DNA of 64,000 bases from Paenibacillus sp. Soil522. GTDB lineage: Bacteria; Bacillota; Bacilli; Paenibacillales; Paenibacillaceae. The stretch spans positions 162,864 through 226,863 of the forward strand of contig NZ_LMRV01000088.1 in NCBI RefSeq assembly GCF_001428245.1. Direction: 5' to 3'. The stretch's first letter is position 1. The number at the start of each line of letters is the position of its first letter. This document shows positions 7,397 to 17,273 of this stretch, in pieces. The position numbers and the translations under genes are program-made. The notes beneath the pieces were generated by a model, which was not told the DNA's origin, searched no databases, and saw nothing but the letters and a program-made list of their open reading frames with translations.

Positions 7397-8776
7397 CTAC
7401 GCCATATTTAGTTGACTCGTAATCTCGTCCCACGTCACACCAAGCGTGATAACATCTTCCTCATTGATTTGTTTACCGGTTTGCACCTCGATTAGCTCAA
7501 GATCCGTAACAGCACGTATACTGTGTCTGGAGCGTTCTGGAATGGTTATGGCGTCACCCTGTTCAACAACGCGATACGCCTCGTCCAAGATCAGCAGCCC
7601 TTTTCCAGATAATATAGTCCACACCTCTCTTCGTTTAAAATGCATTTGATAGCTGATGTTCTGTCCTGCAGCTATAAACACTCGCTTTGTGACGGTATGT
7701 AGTCCTGATGGCAGTACGGCTGAATCAATTACTTTCGAATGTCCCCAGCGTCGTTCCTCAAACTTGGGTCGCTCATTCATAGACAGAAGCTTCGCGTTTA
7801 ACACGGAACCGGCATCCTTGCTTGTTACAAGAATTCCATCCTGGCTTGCGGCTACAATCACATTATTTAAACCGATAATCGAGATAGGAATGTCGAGCTC
7901 ATTAATAAGCTGAGACTGATCGCTATCATCCGATACTTCGCCAATTCCTAGCCGATCAAAGGATATTTTCTCAGACAACGTTTTCCAGCTCCCTAGATCC
8001 TTCCATTCCCCATCGAAGCAAATGACTGATCGAGAAGACGTTTTTTGTGTGACTTCGGCTTCAAAGCTTGAATTCGGCATTCTGCCGTACTGTTTATATA
8101 ATTCATCATAATGAATAGGCAGGCCGCGTTCCATAAGCGTCGAGATCATATAATCAAGCTGAAACGCATAGATGCCGCTGTTCCATAATGCACCATTCTT
8201 GATTAACGATTCCGCTTCCGCCTCATGAGGCTTTTCCTTGAATGTACGCACCTTGCGTTCATACATCTCCTCATCGTCGGTATAAGGGCTTGCCATAGGA
8301 ACGATATAGCCGTATTGCTCTGATGGAAAGCTAGGCCTTGTCCCAATCATCAGCATCTCCGACCGGCTTTCCCTGAACAGCTTAGGAAGCCCTCTTATGC
8401 ATGTAAAGAAATCACTACCAACATATGCGTCCACCGGCATAATAATGACCGTTTCACTTAAAGATACACCAGCGATTGAATATAAATAAGCAGCAGCGAG
8501 CGCCACTGCCGGGAAGGTATCACGTTGTTCAGGTTCAATAATGAGCGGTGCTTTTTCGCCTACTTGCCCCTGTATGAGCTCTACCTGCTGACGACAGGTC
8601 GCAATGCGGGTATGCTCCTGTAGATCGGCTTCGTCAAGCTGACGCCAAAGCCGCTGCAGCATCGATTCCATGCCGCCCGTCGGGGTTCCCAGCACCGATA
8701 AGTATTGCTTTGCACGATTGCTATTCGATAAGGGCCATAGTCTCTTCCCTGATCCGCCTGATAATAATATGATTTT
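7397..8776 (-). CDS. manC: Mannose-1-phosphate guanylyltransferase
   Basis: 459-residue enzyme that makes GDP-mannose from GTP and mannose-1-phosphate. The pyrophosphorylase loop ILLSGGSGKRLWPLS is at the very N-terminus and EKP (FKEKPHEAEA) near residue 180 fits the mannose-1-P binding site. The last 110 residues form the cupin domain of the ManC/CpsB type (SYQMHFKRREVWTILSGKG). I prefer the TTG at 8774-8776, 6-7 nt after AGGGGGA; an ATG 24 nt upstream is less well placed. It lies 51 nt after the PilZ gene and 11 nt before the S26-like gene, probably in one operon serving a mannose-containing surface polysaccharide. Confidence 0.9.
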   Translation of the reverse strand, partial: KIILLSGGSGKRLWPLSNSNRAKQYLSVLGTPTGGMESMLQRLWRQLDEADLQEHTRIATCRQQVELIQGQVGEKAPLIIEPEQRDTFPAVALAAAYLYSIAGVSLSETVIIMPVDAYVGSDFFTCIRGLPKLFRESRSEMLMIGTRPSFPSEQYGYIVPMASPYTDDEEMYERKVRTFKEKPHEAEAESLIKNGALWNSGIYAFQLDYMISTLMERGLPIHYDELYKQYGRMPNSSFEAEVTQKTSSRSVICFDGEWKDLGSWKTLSEKISFDRLGIGEVSDDSDQSQLINELDIPISIIGLNNVIVAASQDGILVTSKDAGSVLNAKLLSMNERPKFEERRWGHSKVIDSAVLPSGLHTVTKRVFIAAGQNISYQMHFKRREVWTILSGKGLLILDEAYRVVEQGDAITIPERSRHSIRAVTDLELIEVQTGKQINEEDVITLGVTWDEITSQLNMA

Positions 8777-8827
8777 CAAAGCTTGTCCCCCTTCATTCAT
8801 GCGATTGCCAAGCTGCTAATGATTGAG

Positions 8828-9268
8828 CTAGCCGCTGTAATGCATCCGCTTTTTATTCAATAATCTGCTGTATAAATAATGAATTTTTCGCTGCTGCGGC
8901 TGTCTCTCCAATATTTCTTGATTCATCACGCCTATAATTAAAGAACGAAGCGTATTTGAACATTCAAACAGCACGCCGTGAGCATATTGATTATCTTTCT
9001 TTGCATTCCAAACGATTCGGCCGCGAACAATAATTTGTACGTTCGAAATCGTCATTCTGAATTCAACGGAATAGTTTTGCTGTATCGGCAGCTTTAGCCC
9101 TGATAAAAAACATAAGCCGTTTTGGCTTAAATTAAGCAGGAGCACTGTAGTCGTCGAGGGTGTAAGCAGCTGTCCATCATTACTAATTAGCCTAAGCTCT
9201 GCCTTCACGCCTTCTGTGAAGCGAAGCCTGAAGTGAGCGCGCGAGGCATCATTTGATTTCGTAGCCAT
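8828..9268 (-). CDS. PilZ-domain protein, probable c-di-GMP receptor
   Basis: 146 residues. The two PilZ signature elements are present: R-A-H-F-R (R-x-x-x-R) near residue 10 and N-L-S-Q-N-G (D/N-x-S-x-x-G) near residue 50, followed by the beta-strand pattern V.F.....I.V.G.IVW. A single-domain cytosolic protein of this type binds c-di-GMP and acts on a partner. Start at ATG 9266-9268 is chosen because GGAGG precedes it; the frame is open to 9340 without a site. First gene of the operon with manC, suggesting that c-di-GMP controls polysaccharide output (inference). Confidence 0.82.
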   Translation of the reverse strand: MATKSNDASRAHFRLRFTEGVKAELRLISNDGQLLTPSTTTVLLLNLSQNGLCFLSGLKLPIQQNYSVEFRMTISNVQIIVRGRIVWNAKKDNQYAHGVLFECSNTLRSLIIGVMNQEILERQPQQRKIHYLYSRLLNKKRMHYSG

Positions 9269-9586
9269 GCTCAATTCCTCCATCTTACCTATTAGCAAAA
9301 ATGATCGCATATTCTCATGCTTTGCAGCCGGAGCATTCAATGGTTACATTTTCATATTCATTTAAAACTAGCAATCGTTCTATGACAGGAGGAATTCGAT
9401 GAGCATCGACAGCCGACTTGCAGAATAGAGGGATAAGCGGAGATGAACGCAAAATACGACCGTCTCTTACTAGAGTGATGATAAGGAAGCCTATTTTAAC
9501 CTCATTATAACCGAGCCATCGGATGGAATATGTCGGTTAATGGGTGCGGCTTTTTTTCTAATTTAGTGGCATTTTGTCGAAAAACA
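9269..9586. other. Intergenic region upstream of the PilZ operon
   Basis: Contains the probable minus-strand promoter, not pinpointed. On the plus strand an AGGAGG is followed by two very short frames (8 and 11 codons at about 9399 and 9443); I do not treat them as genes. A T-rich stretch after TGCGGC near 9550 could be a weak plus-strand terminator. Confidence 0.3.
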
Positions 9587-9637
9587 AAAGGGACTGTCGC
9601 CTGAAGTAGTTTGTGCTACTTCAGGGACAGTCCCTTT
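9587..9637 (-). terminator. Terminator of gltB
   Basis: Long inverted repeat: AAAGGGACTGTC with GACAGTCCCTTT, and inner arms CCTGAAGTAG/CTACTTCAGG. On the minus strand it is followed by TTTTGTTTTT and lies 34 nt after the gltB stop. Confidence 0.9.
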
Positions 9638-9670
9638 ATCGAAATATAAGTCTATTTATGCTTGGTGTTA

Positions 9671-12600
9671 TTACTTGCCGCCTGCGCGTGCAAGCTCTTT
9701 TTTGTTCGCTTCGAAGGCTGCAAGCAGTGCAGCATCGCCTACTAGGCCGCTATCCTCGACCTTACGGATTTGCTCAAGCATACGCTTGTAATCCTTCGGA
9801 ATAACTTTAACGAACTTCGAAAGCGATACATCCCAATCGTTTAATATGAGGGTGGCAATTGCGCTCTCCGTATATTGGGCATGTGATTCAATCAAACCGC
9901 GCAGCTCAGCAATATCCAGTGAATCCTCGAGACGCTCCAGCAGTACCATTTCCAAATTGCAATGGTTGTAGAAATCGCCCTTCTCATCGTAGATATATGC
10001 GACGCCGCCGGACATACCAGCCGCAAAGTTTCGTCCCGTGTTACCGAGAATAACGACGCGTCCGCCAGTCATATATTCACAGCCGTGATCGCCCACGCCT
10101 TCTACAACAACGTTAGCTCCACTATTCCGTACAGCGAAGCGTTCACCAGCAGTTCCGCGGATATAAGCTTGACCGCTAGTTGCGCCATACAGCGCAGTGT
10201 TACCGATAATAACATTATCCTCGGCAACGAAGGTTGCCTTCGGAGACGGTGCTACGATGATTTTGCCGCCCGATAAACCTTTTCCGACGTAGTCATTCGA
10301 ATCGCCTTCGATGGATAGCGTAATTCCATTCGGTACGAATGCGCCAAAGCTTTGGCCAGCCGTTCCAACGAAATGGTAGGAAATCGTATCCTCAGGCAAA
10401 CCGGCTGCGCCGTAACGGCGAGTCACTTCACTGCCGAGAATCGTTCCGACAACACGGTTCGTGTTCAAGATAGGGAATGTACCGCGTACGCGTTCACCGT
10501 TCTCGAGCGCTGCTTGCGCAAGAGGAACGAGCTGCTGCATATCAAGCGATAGCTCAAGTCCGTGGTTTTGCTCTTGAACGTTATAGCGTACTGCATCGTG
10601 CGGAAGATCCGCTTCGTACAGCAAGCCTGAAAGATCGATGCCTTTCACTTTGTAATGCTCGCGAAGCTGCTTCGTTTCCAAAATATCGACGCGGCCAATC
10701 ATTTCTTGAATCGTACGGAAGCCAAGCTCTGCCATAATCTCACGCAGCTCTTCAGCAATGAAGCGCAGGTAGTTAACGACATGGCTAGGATCTCCCATAA
10801 ATTTCTTCCGCAGATCCGGATTTTGTGTCGCAACGCCTACCGGACATGTATCCAGTTGACATACTCGCATCATGATACAGCCAAGCACGATGAGCGGAGC
10901 AGTCGAGAAGCCGTATTCTTCAGCTCCAAGCAGCACTGCAACCGCAACGTCGCGGCCATTCATCATTTTGCCGTCCGTTTCAAGGACAACGCGATCACGC
11001 AATTTGTTCAGCATTAGCGTTTGATGCGTTTCTGCAAGACCAAGCTCCCACGGCAGACCCGCGTGACGGATCGAGCCCATCGGAGAAGCTCCTGTTCCAC
11101 CATCGTAGCCGCTGACCATAATAACGTCCGCACGGCCTTTCGCTACGCCGGTTGCAATTGTTCCTACGCCAACACCGGATACGAGCTTCACGTTGATGCG
11201 AGCGCGCGGGTTAGCATTTTTCAAGTCATGAACAAGCTCTGCCAAATCCTCGATCGAATAAATATCGTGATGCGGAGGAGGCGAGATGAGGCCTACTCCA
11301 GGCGTTGAACCACGAACCTCGGCTACCCAAGGATATACTTTAAGGCCAGGCAATTGTCCGCCTTCACCAGGCTTAGCGCCCTGAGCCATTTTAATTTGAA
11401 TCTCGTCCGCATTAACCAGGTAGTTGCTCGTTACGCCGAAACGTCCGGATGCAACCTGCTTAATTGCGCTGCGTCTGGAATCTCCGTTTGCATCTGGAAT
11501 GAAGCGTGCAGGATCTTCCCCGCCCTCGCCCGTATTTGACTTGCCGCCTAAACGGTTCATCGCAATAGCCAGGCTCTCATGCGCTTCTTTACTGATCGAA
11601 CCAAACGACATCGCGCCGGTTTTGAACCGTTTAACGATCGATTCGATCGACTCAACTTCCTCAAGCGGCACAGACTGGCGGCCTTCCTTGAATTGAAGCA
11701 AGGAACGAAGCGTTAGATGCTTCTTGTCTTCACCCTGTACGAGTGCCGAGAACTTCTTGTACAGCTTATAGTCGTTTGCGCGGGAAGCCATTTGCAGCGT
11801 ATGAATCGTCTGCGGCGTGAACAAATGGTCTTCGCCGTCTTTACGCCATTGGTACTCGCCGCCGGAGTCAAGCTCCTTCTCTCCGCCCTCTTGCTCAGCA
11901 AATGCGCGGCTATGGTGCTTGAGCGTCTCTTCAGCGATAACGTCAAGACCGATGCCGCCGATACGTGACGGCGTCCATGTGAAGTACTCGTTGATGACTT
12001 CCTCTTTCAAGCCGAGCGCTTCGAAAATTTGCGCGCCGCGGTAAGACTGAATGGTCGAGATACCCATTTTAGACAATATTTTGACAACGCCTTTAGTCGC
12101 TGCTTTGATAAAGTTTTTAACTGCTTTGTCATGCGAAATTCCGCGCAGCATGCCTTGACGAATCATATCGTCAAGCGTCTCGAACGCAAGGTAAGGGTTA
12201 ACCGCACTTACGCCGTAACCAAGCAGCAAAGCAAAGTGATGCACTTCACGCGGTTCACCCGATTCAAGCAAGATAGCTACTTTCGTACGCGTGCCTTGAC
12301 GGATCAGGTGATGATGCAAAGCCGAGACAGCCAGCAGTGCCGGAATTGCCGCATTGTCCTTGTCGACGCCGCGATCGGATAGAATAAGCAGATTATGTCC
12401 TTTCGCGATAACGCGATCAGCCGCTTCGCACATTTGTGCAAGCGCTGCGCGCAAGCCCGATTCGCCTTCATTCGCAGGGAAGAAGATCGGAAGCGTGATC
12501 GAACGGAAGCCAGGACGGCGCACATGGCGAAGCTTAGCGAATTGCTCGTTAGATAAAATCGGCGTATCCAATTTGATATGACGGCAGCTCTCCGGCTCAG

Positions 12601-14275
12601 GATTGAGCAGATTGCGCTCAGGTCCAATGGTCGTGCCGGTCGATGTAATAATTTCCTCACGAATCGCATCAATCGGCGGATTCGTTACTTGGGCGAACAA
12701 TTGCTTGAAGTAATTGTATAAACGCTGCGGGCGTTCCGACAATACCGCAAGCGGAGCATCGTAGCCCATCGAAGCGATTGGCTCCGCGCCGCTGCCGGCC
12801 ATTGGTTCAAGCACTTTGCGAACATCTTCAAACGTGTAGCCGAAAGCTTGCTGTCTCATTTGGACGGTAGCATGGTTCGGTTCAGGCAATTCAGGGGCAT
12901 CCGGCAGATCTTCCAAATCAACGAGATGCTCATTAAGCCATTCGCGGTAAGGGTGCTCCGTCTCGATCTCCGCCTTCACTTCCTCGTCGGAGATGATGCG
13001 GCCTTTCTCTGTATCAACAAGCAGCATGCGTCCTGGACGCAAGCGGTCTTTGTATAAAATATCTTCAGGCGGAATGGCAACCGTTCCAGCCTCAGAGCCA
13101 AGAATAATATGGTCGTCCTTCGTTACGTAGTAACGAGCCGGACGAAGACCATTACGGTCAAGCACCGCACCGATTTTCACGCCGTCAGTAAAGCCGAGCG
13201 CAGCCGGTCCGTCCCATGGCTCCATCAGTGTGCTGTGGTATTCGTAAAATGCTTTGCGCTCGTCGCTCATTTTCTCGTGATTAGACCACGGCTCCGGTAC
13301 CATCATCATTGCAGCATGGGCCATGGAGCGGCCAGACAGGAACAAGAACTCAAGCGTGTTATCGAACATCGCCGTGTCGGAACCGTCCGGATTAATGACT
13401 GGTTTGATTTTCTCGATGTCGTCGCCGAACAATTCAGTTGCAAACAACGTTTGACGGGCATGCATCCAGTTCACATTACCGCGAAGCGTGTTAATCTCGC
13501 CGTTGTGAATCATGTAGTGGAAAGGATGCGCGCGTTCCCAGCTCGGGAATGTGTTCGTACTGAAACGGGAGTGAACGAGCGCCATCGCCGATACAACTGA
13601 CTCGTCATTTAGCTCGGTGTAGAAAGAACGAACCTGCTCAGTCGTAAGCATCCCTTTGTAAACAATCTTTCTCGAGGATAAGCTCGAGAAGTAGAACATA
13701 TTGCCGCCTTCTTTGCCGGCATAACGAATCGCAAGCTCAGCGCGCTTCCGAATCACGTATAATTTGCGTTCAAATGCCATATTATCCTTCAGACTATCGT
13801 TCATTCCGATAAATAGCTGACGAACAAATGGCTTCACAGCTAATGCGGATTCACCCAGCTTCTTATCATTCGTCGGAACGGTACGCCATCCGATTACCGA
13901 TTGGTTCTCCTCTTGAACGATTGCTTCCACTTCACGCTCAATTGCAATGCGTGCAGCTTCATCCTGCGGCATGAAAATCATACCGACAGCATAGTGGCCT
14001 TCCGCCGGAAGCTTGATTTCTTGCTTCATTAACTCAGCTGCAAAAAATGCATGCGGAATTTGAAGCAAAATACCAGCTCCGTCTCCTGTATTCGGTTCGC
14101 TGCCTTGACCGCCGCGATGCTCCATATTCTCGAGCAGCATCAGCGCTTGGCGGATGACCTTATGTGATTTGATTCCCTTGATATTTGCCACAAAGCCCAT
14201 GCCGCAAGCATCTTTCTCGAATTGCGGATCATAGAGCCCCTGCTTCGGCGGCAATCCCAAAATATGTTCTTTCAT
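9671..14275 (-). CDS. gltB: Glutamate synthase, large (alpha) subunit
   Basis: 1534 residues. It makes glutamate from glutamine and 2-oxoglutarate: the N-terminal class II amidotransferase releases ammonia, which is channelled to the FMN TIM-barrel synthase site; a beta-helix domain closes the C-terminus. The mature enzyme should begin at the Cys of CGMGF (residue 24) after removal of a short propeptide ending in EKDA. The 3Fe-4S ligands are in CIMMRVCQLDTCPVG. Start ATG 14273-14275 with AAAGG 9 nt upstream. The small subunit gene gltD is not adjacent, unlike the classical gltAB operon, so it must be elsewhere. Confidence 0.95.
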   Translation of the reverse strand: MKEHILGLPPKQGLYDPQFEKDACGMGFVANIKGIKSHKVIRQALMLLENMEHRGGQGSEPNTGDGAGILLQIPHAFFAAELMKQEIKLPAEGHYAVGMIFMPQDEAARIAIEREVEAIVQEENQSVIGWRTVPTNDKKLGESALAVKPFVRQLFIGMNDSLKDNMAFERKLYVIRKRAELAIRYAGKEGGNMFYFSSLSSRKIVYKGMLTTEQVRSFYTELNDESVVSAMALVHSRFSTNTFPSWERAHPFHYMIHNGEINTLRGNVNWMHARQTLFATELFGDDIEKIKPVINPDGSDTAMFDNTLEFLFLSGRSMAHAAMMMVPEPWSNHEKMSDERKAFYEYHSTLMEPWDGPAALGFTDGVKIGAVLDRNGLRPARYYVTKDDHIILGSEAGTVAIPPEDILYKDRLRPGRMLLVDTEKGRIISDEEVKAEIETEHPYREWLNEHLVDLEDLPDAPELPEPNHATVQMRQQAFGYTFEDVRKVLEPMAGSGAEPIASMGYDAPLAVLSERPQRLYNYFKQLFAQVTNPPIDAIREEIITSTGTTIGPERNLLNPEPESCRHIKLDTPILSNEQFAKLRHVRRPGFRSITLPIFFPANEGESGLRAALAQMCEAADRVIAKGHNLLILSDRGVDKDNAAIPALLAVSALHHHLIRQGTRTKVAILLESGEPREVHHFALLLGYGVSAVNPYLAFETLDDMIRQGMLRGISHDKAVKNFIKAATKGVVKILSKMGISTIQSYRGAQIFEALGLKEEVINEYFTWTPSRIGGIGLDVIAEETLKHHSRAFAEQEGGEKELDSGGEYQWRKDGEDHLFTPQTIHTLQMASRANDYKLYKKFSALVQGEDKKHLTLRSLLQFKEGRQSVPLEEVESIESIVKRFKTGAMSFGSISKEAHESLAIAMNRLGGKSNTGEGGEDPARFIPDANGDSRRSAIKQVASGRFGVTSNYLVNADEIQIKMAQGAKPGEGGQLPGLKVYPWVAEVRGSTPGVGLISPPPHHDIYSIEDLAELVHDLKNANPRARINVKLVSGVGVGTIATGVAKGRADVIMVSGYDGGTGASPMGSIRHAGLPWELGLAETHQTLMLNKLRDRVVLETDGKMMNGRDVAVAVLLGAEEYGFSTAPLIVLGCIMMRVCQLDTCPVGVATQNPDLRKKFMGDPSHVVNYLRFIAEELREIMAELGFRTIQEMIGRVDILETKQLREHYKVKGIDLSGLLYEADLPHDAVRYNVQEQNHGLELSLDMQQLVPLAQAALENGERVRGTFPILNTNRVVGTILGSEVTRRYGAAGLPEDTISYHFVGTAGQSFGAFVPNGITLSIEGDSNDYVGKGLSGGKIIVAPSPKATFVAEDNVIIGNTALYGATSGQAYIRGTAGERFAVRNSGANVVVEGVGDHGCEYMTGGRVVILGNTGRNFAAGMSGGVAYIYDEKGDFYNHCNLEMVLLERLEDSLDIAELRGLIESHAQYTESAIATLILNDWDVSLSKFVKVIPKDYKRMLEQIRKVEDSGLVGDAALLAAFEANKKELARAGGK

Positions 14276-14516
14276 TGTGTGCAACCTTTCTATGAGAAGA
14301 TTTTTGGGTAAGCGTGAACGTGTTGAAAATAAGCACCGATGAATACGCATTACGCTTCATTTTTAACTTGTTTTATCATAGAATGGTAGTCAGCGAGGCG
14401 CATCGGCCTGCTCCTTGCCATTCATAAGCTAAACGGTCAGCGGCTCGGATTGCGAGCGCCCCGCGTTTAATTGACCATATACCGGGCCTATACCGCGACA
14501 TTGCGATTATTATATT

Positions 14517-14545
14517 ATTTTAACATTAGGCCATAGCGGAATCAA
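14517..14545 (-). promoter_or_regulatory. Candidate sigma-A promoter of gltB
   Basis: Minus strand TTGATT (14540-14545) and TAAAAT (14517-14522) with a 17-nt spacer. It would give a leader of about 240 nt before gltB; no riboswitch fold was recognised in that leader. Spacing and sequence are good, but there is no experimental support. Confidence 0.4.
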
Positions 14546-14699
14546 TTTAATATTTTCATAATTATTTGCACTATTTTACTACAACCGCAGATGGAAGGTA
14601 GCTTCTGCCTGCGGAATGGCCCCCTCCTCGCTCCAAAACATAAGCATAGCATAGGAATGCGACCTATATTCCCTTATATTTTATCAGAAGGATGTGTGC

Positions 14700-15470
14700 G
14701 TGTTGTATAGCAAGTTTAGGAAAGTGCCGCTTCGCGCTTCTGCCGCTGCCCTATTCGCCAAACTGCTTATGTCCGGCTTCGCTTCTCCTTACACCATTGC
14801 TTAGACTGATGCTGAGCCTGCAGCCAGATGCCGAGGTCGTAATCGCAGATCAATATCTGCCTATCCCTCAGCCAGTAAAGATCGGAGCCTTAACTTTCCC
14901 ATTATACCCCGAAAGCGACCGATTGTTTCTGCAAAATAGCGCAAGCAGCTTCGCGAGCGTCTAAATCAGGTAACTGGGCATTTAACGAAGGATGGCTTTC
15001 ATGTGAAAATCGTAAACGTCGCTTTATCGTTTATTGAGAAAGAGGTCAGCTTTACATCAATTGCTCAGGGAGATATTCATCCTAGCAGGGCCGGCTATGC
15101 GGCAATGGGGAAAGCCTTATCGAAGGCCATTTGGGGCGATTACCTTGTAGTCAAGCCTAGAGAGAGCGGGGTAAAACCAAACCTATGTGCCGCTCCGAAG
15201 CATCACGGATGCTATTGGCGCCGCCATCAAGTGGAACGCCTCCATGCAGACCGCTTCCGTGATGCTGAAGAACAGTACGGTCGATATAACCGCCGGCGCT
15301 GCCTCTATTAGCATTAAGGGCGTATCTAAGCGGCTCGATGCACGCCTGCCTTCATTCATTCGGGCGGCAAAGCAAGCACGCTGTACGTCCCGCTAGCTGC
15401 TATATCCGAAGGTCTGCAATTTCAGGTCATCTATCGCGATACGTTAAAAACCTTCTTTATCAACAATTAA
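14700..15470 (+). pseudogene. Decayed secreted GDSL esterase with copper-amine-oxidase-N-like domain
   Basis: Pieces of one protein are readable in different frames. A GTG at 14700 after AGAAGG opens a signal-peptide-like stretch (SKFRKVPLRASAAALFAKL) that hits a stop. Then PDAEVVIADQYLPIP in a second frame, and GDIHPSRAGYAAMGKAL (the Asp-His block of GDSL lipases) near 15070-15130. The end reads RSITDAIGAAIKWN and LYVPLAAISEGLQFQVIYRD-, the usual stalk-domain repeats, stopping at 15470. Several frame changes and an apparently missing first half of the lipase domain make it non-functional. It is a remnant of a surface esterase. Confidence 0.75.
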
Positions 15471-15477
15471 TATTACG

Positions 15478-15873
15478 CTATTTGTACTCCTTCTGAAGCT
15501 GCTGCATTTGCTCAAGCCCTTTTGCAGTCCAGCGCTGCAGCCGGTCGAGTGCAGCGATTTCCGCTTCAGCTGCAGCTCTTAACGAAGCGTTATATTCAGG
15601 AATGACGCTCGTATACTGCTTCACATCACGGATCAGAACAGTCGTTTTTTCCGTATAGCTGAGCGCGCGCCGCTCATGAAACATTGGCACGTCCGGATTA
15701 TAGGGATTGTGCAGGTCTCCTTGCTCCGGATGCTTAAGTACAGCAAGTACTTTTACAAGCGCCCTGGGCCCATTCATTTCAATAAGCTCTCCTATATAAT
15801 GTCCCGAGCGCACTTCCGCTCGAACGTAATCCCCAATTTTCAAGCTCTGATCATCCTGATTTAATCGTTCCAT
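15478..15873 (-). CDS. kapB: Kinase-associated protein KapB
   Basis: 131-residue soluble protein of the KapB family, known in Bacillus as a positive factor in the KinB branch of the sporulation phosphorelay. Recognisable segments: L-K-I-G-D-Y-V, SGHYIGELIE, ALVKVLAVLKHPEQGDLHNP and D-V-P-M-F-H-E-R-R-A-L. I take the second ATG (15871-15873) because GAGG is 9 nt upstream; the first, nine bases earlier, abuts the site. Faces a divergently transcribed glycosyltransferase gene. No lipoprotein signal is visible despite the family name 'lipoprotein B'. Confidence 0.85.
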   Translation of the reverse strand: MERLNQDDQSLKIGDYVRAEVRSGHYIGELIEMNGPRALVKVLAVLKHPEQGDLHNPYNPDVPMFHERRALSYTEKTTVLIRDVKQYTSVIPEYNASLRAAAEAEIAALDRLQRWTAKGLEQMQQLQKEYK

Positions 15874-15928
15874 TCGCTTCATCCTCGCTTTTATTTTATT
15901 TCCACTTGTAAAATTTATGTAAATATAG

Positions 15929-15956
15929 TTGACTCAAGGGATACATATCATAATAA
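15929..15956 (+). promoter_or_regulatory. Candidate sigma-A promoter of the glycosyltransferase gene
   Basis: TTGACT (15929-15934) and TAATAA (15951-15956) separated by 16 nt, about 120 nt before the start codon. Confidence 0.4.
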
Positions 15957-16073
15957 TATGTTCATCTGTGTTAAGGATAAATTAACCACCGCATTATATG
16001 CAACCCTATCGGATAAAACTTGTGTTAGCCGCTCTTGCATCGTAATATGGAATTAGAAAAGTAGGTGGAATGA

Positions 16074-17189
16074 ATGCGTAAGAAAAGAGTGCTGCTGCTC
16101 TCTGAAGGCTTTGGCTCCGGTCATACTCAAGCTGCCTATGCGCTCGCTGTCGGACTAAAGCAGTTATGTCCGGGGATTCAGACCCGAGTCATCGAGCTTG
16201 GTAAATTTCTTAATCCGGTGCTTGGTCCATGGATTATATCTGCATACCGCAAAACAGTAAGCAAACAGCCTAAGATGGTCGGTCTTATGTACCGCAGCAA
16301 TTATAAAAAATCGTTTAACCGCTTTACGCAGCTTGCGCTTCACCGTATGTTTTATACCCAAACATCCCATGTAATATCCCAATTAAAGCCGGATTTAATC
16401 GTATGCACCCATCCTGTACCGAATGCGGTTGTTGCACGGCTCAAACGACTGGGACTGGACATGCCGTTATATACGTTGATTACTGACTACGATGCGCATG
16501 GATCATGGGTAAATCAGGAAGTCAACCGCTACCTCGTTTCGAGCGAGCTCGTGAAGGAAAGACTCGTGGAAAAAGGGGTTACGACTGACCGAATCGAAAT
16601 AACAGGAATACCTGTTCATCCGAATTTCTGGCATAAATACGAGAAAGAAGAAGTACGACAGCAGTTTGGCTTGAAAAATATGCCCACCGTACTCATAATG
16701 GGCGGCGGATGGGGAATTATGTACGAGGATAATGCCCTGGAGTATATGACCAAATGGCGGGAGAGCACTCAGCTCATTTACTGTGTCGGCTCGAATGAAA
16801 AAATGAAGGAAAAGATGCTTGCAGATCCGCTCTTTCAACATCCAAACATCCGCGTTCTCGGCTTCACCCGTGAGGTCAACAAGCTGATGGACGCATCGGA
16901 TTTACTCATTACGAAACCGGGCGGCATGACCTGCACCGAAGGAATGAGCAAAGGAATTCCGATGCTGTTTTATGAGCCGATTCCCGGACAAGAGGAAGAG
17001 AACTGCGAATACTTCATAAGCAACGGCTTTGGTGAAATGCTCGACTCGAACGATACCGTCGACCGATGGCTCTCGCTCATCCACGAGCCCTACGCCTCAG
17101 GTCAATTCAGGGACAGTCTGCTAACGAAACGAAACCAACAATACGACCCGACGAGTTGTCCGAACGCCGTCCTGCGACTGATGCAGTGA
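16074..17189 (+). CDS. Diacylglycerol glycosyltransferase (MGDG synthase / UgtP type)
   Basis: 371-residue GT28-superfamily enzyme. The N-terminal half has the MGDG-synthase hallmark SEGFGSGHTQAA (residues 10-21) and THPVPNAVVARL; the C-terminal half carries the nucleotide-sugar site TKPGGMTCTEGMSKGIP and EPIPGQEEEN. Such enzymes transfer glucose from UDP-glucose to diacylglycerol at the inner face of the membrane, giving glycolipids or the anchor of lipoteichoic acid. No membrane helix, as expected for a peripheral enzyme. Start ATG follows GGTGGAATGA. Whether glucose or galactose is used cannot be told. Confidence 0.85.
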   Translation: MRKKRVLLLSEGFGSGHTQAAYALAVGLKQLCPGIQTRVIELGKFLNPVLGPWIISAYRKTVSKQPKMVGLMYRSNYKKSFNRFTQLALHRMFYTQTSHVISQLKPDLIVCTHPVPNAVVARLKRLGLDMPLYTLITDYDAHGSWVNQEVNRYLVSSELVKERLVEKGVTTDRIEITGIPVHPNFWHKYEKEEVRQQFGLKNMPTVLIMGGGWGIMYEDNALEYMTKWRESTQLIYCVGSNEKMKEKMLADPLFQHPNIRVLGFTREVNKLMDASDLLITKPGGMTCTEGMSKGIPMLFYEPIPGQEEENCEYFISNGFGEMLDSNDTVDRWLSLIHEPYASGQFRDSLLTKRNQQYDPTSCPNAVLRLMQ

Positions 17190-17273
17190 CGGCGTTCTTC
17201 TTCCAAACGAGAATGAAGCATAAATTGTATGCCCTTATCCAAATAGTATAACTGATGAAGGGAGCTGTTTATT

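Noticed and set aside
9399..9478. Two very short plus-strand frames after AGGAGG
   Set aside because: Only 8 and 11 codons, no terminator close by and no recognisable composition; could be chance.
12848..13600. Long plus-strand open frames inside gltB (for example 163 codons at 13109)
   Set aside because: Opposite strand of a well-conserved enzyme gene; no ribosome sites or domains.
14276..14350. N-terminal extension of gltB
   Set aside because: Conserved propeptide starts at MKEHILG; the upstream 25 codons have no ribosome site.
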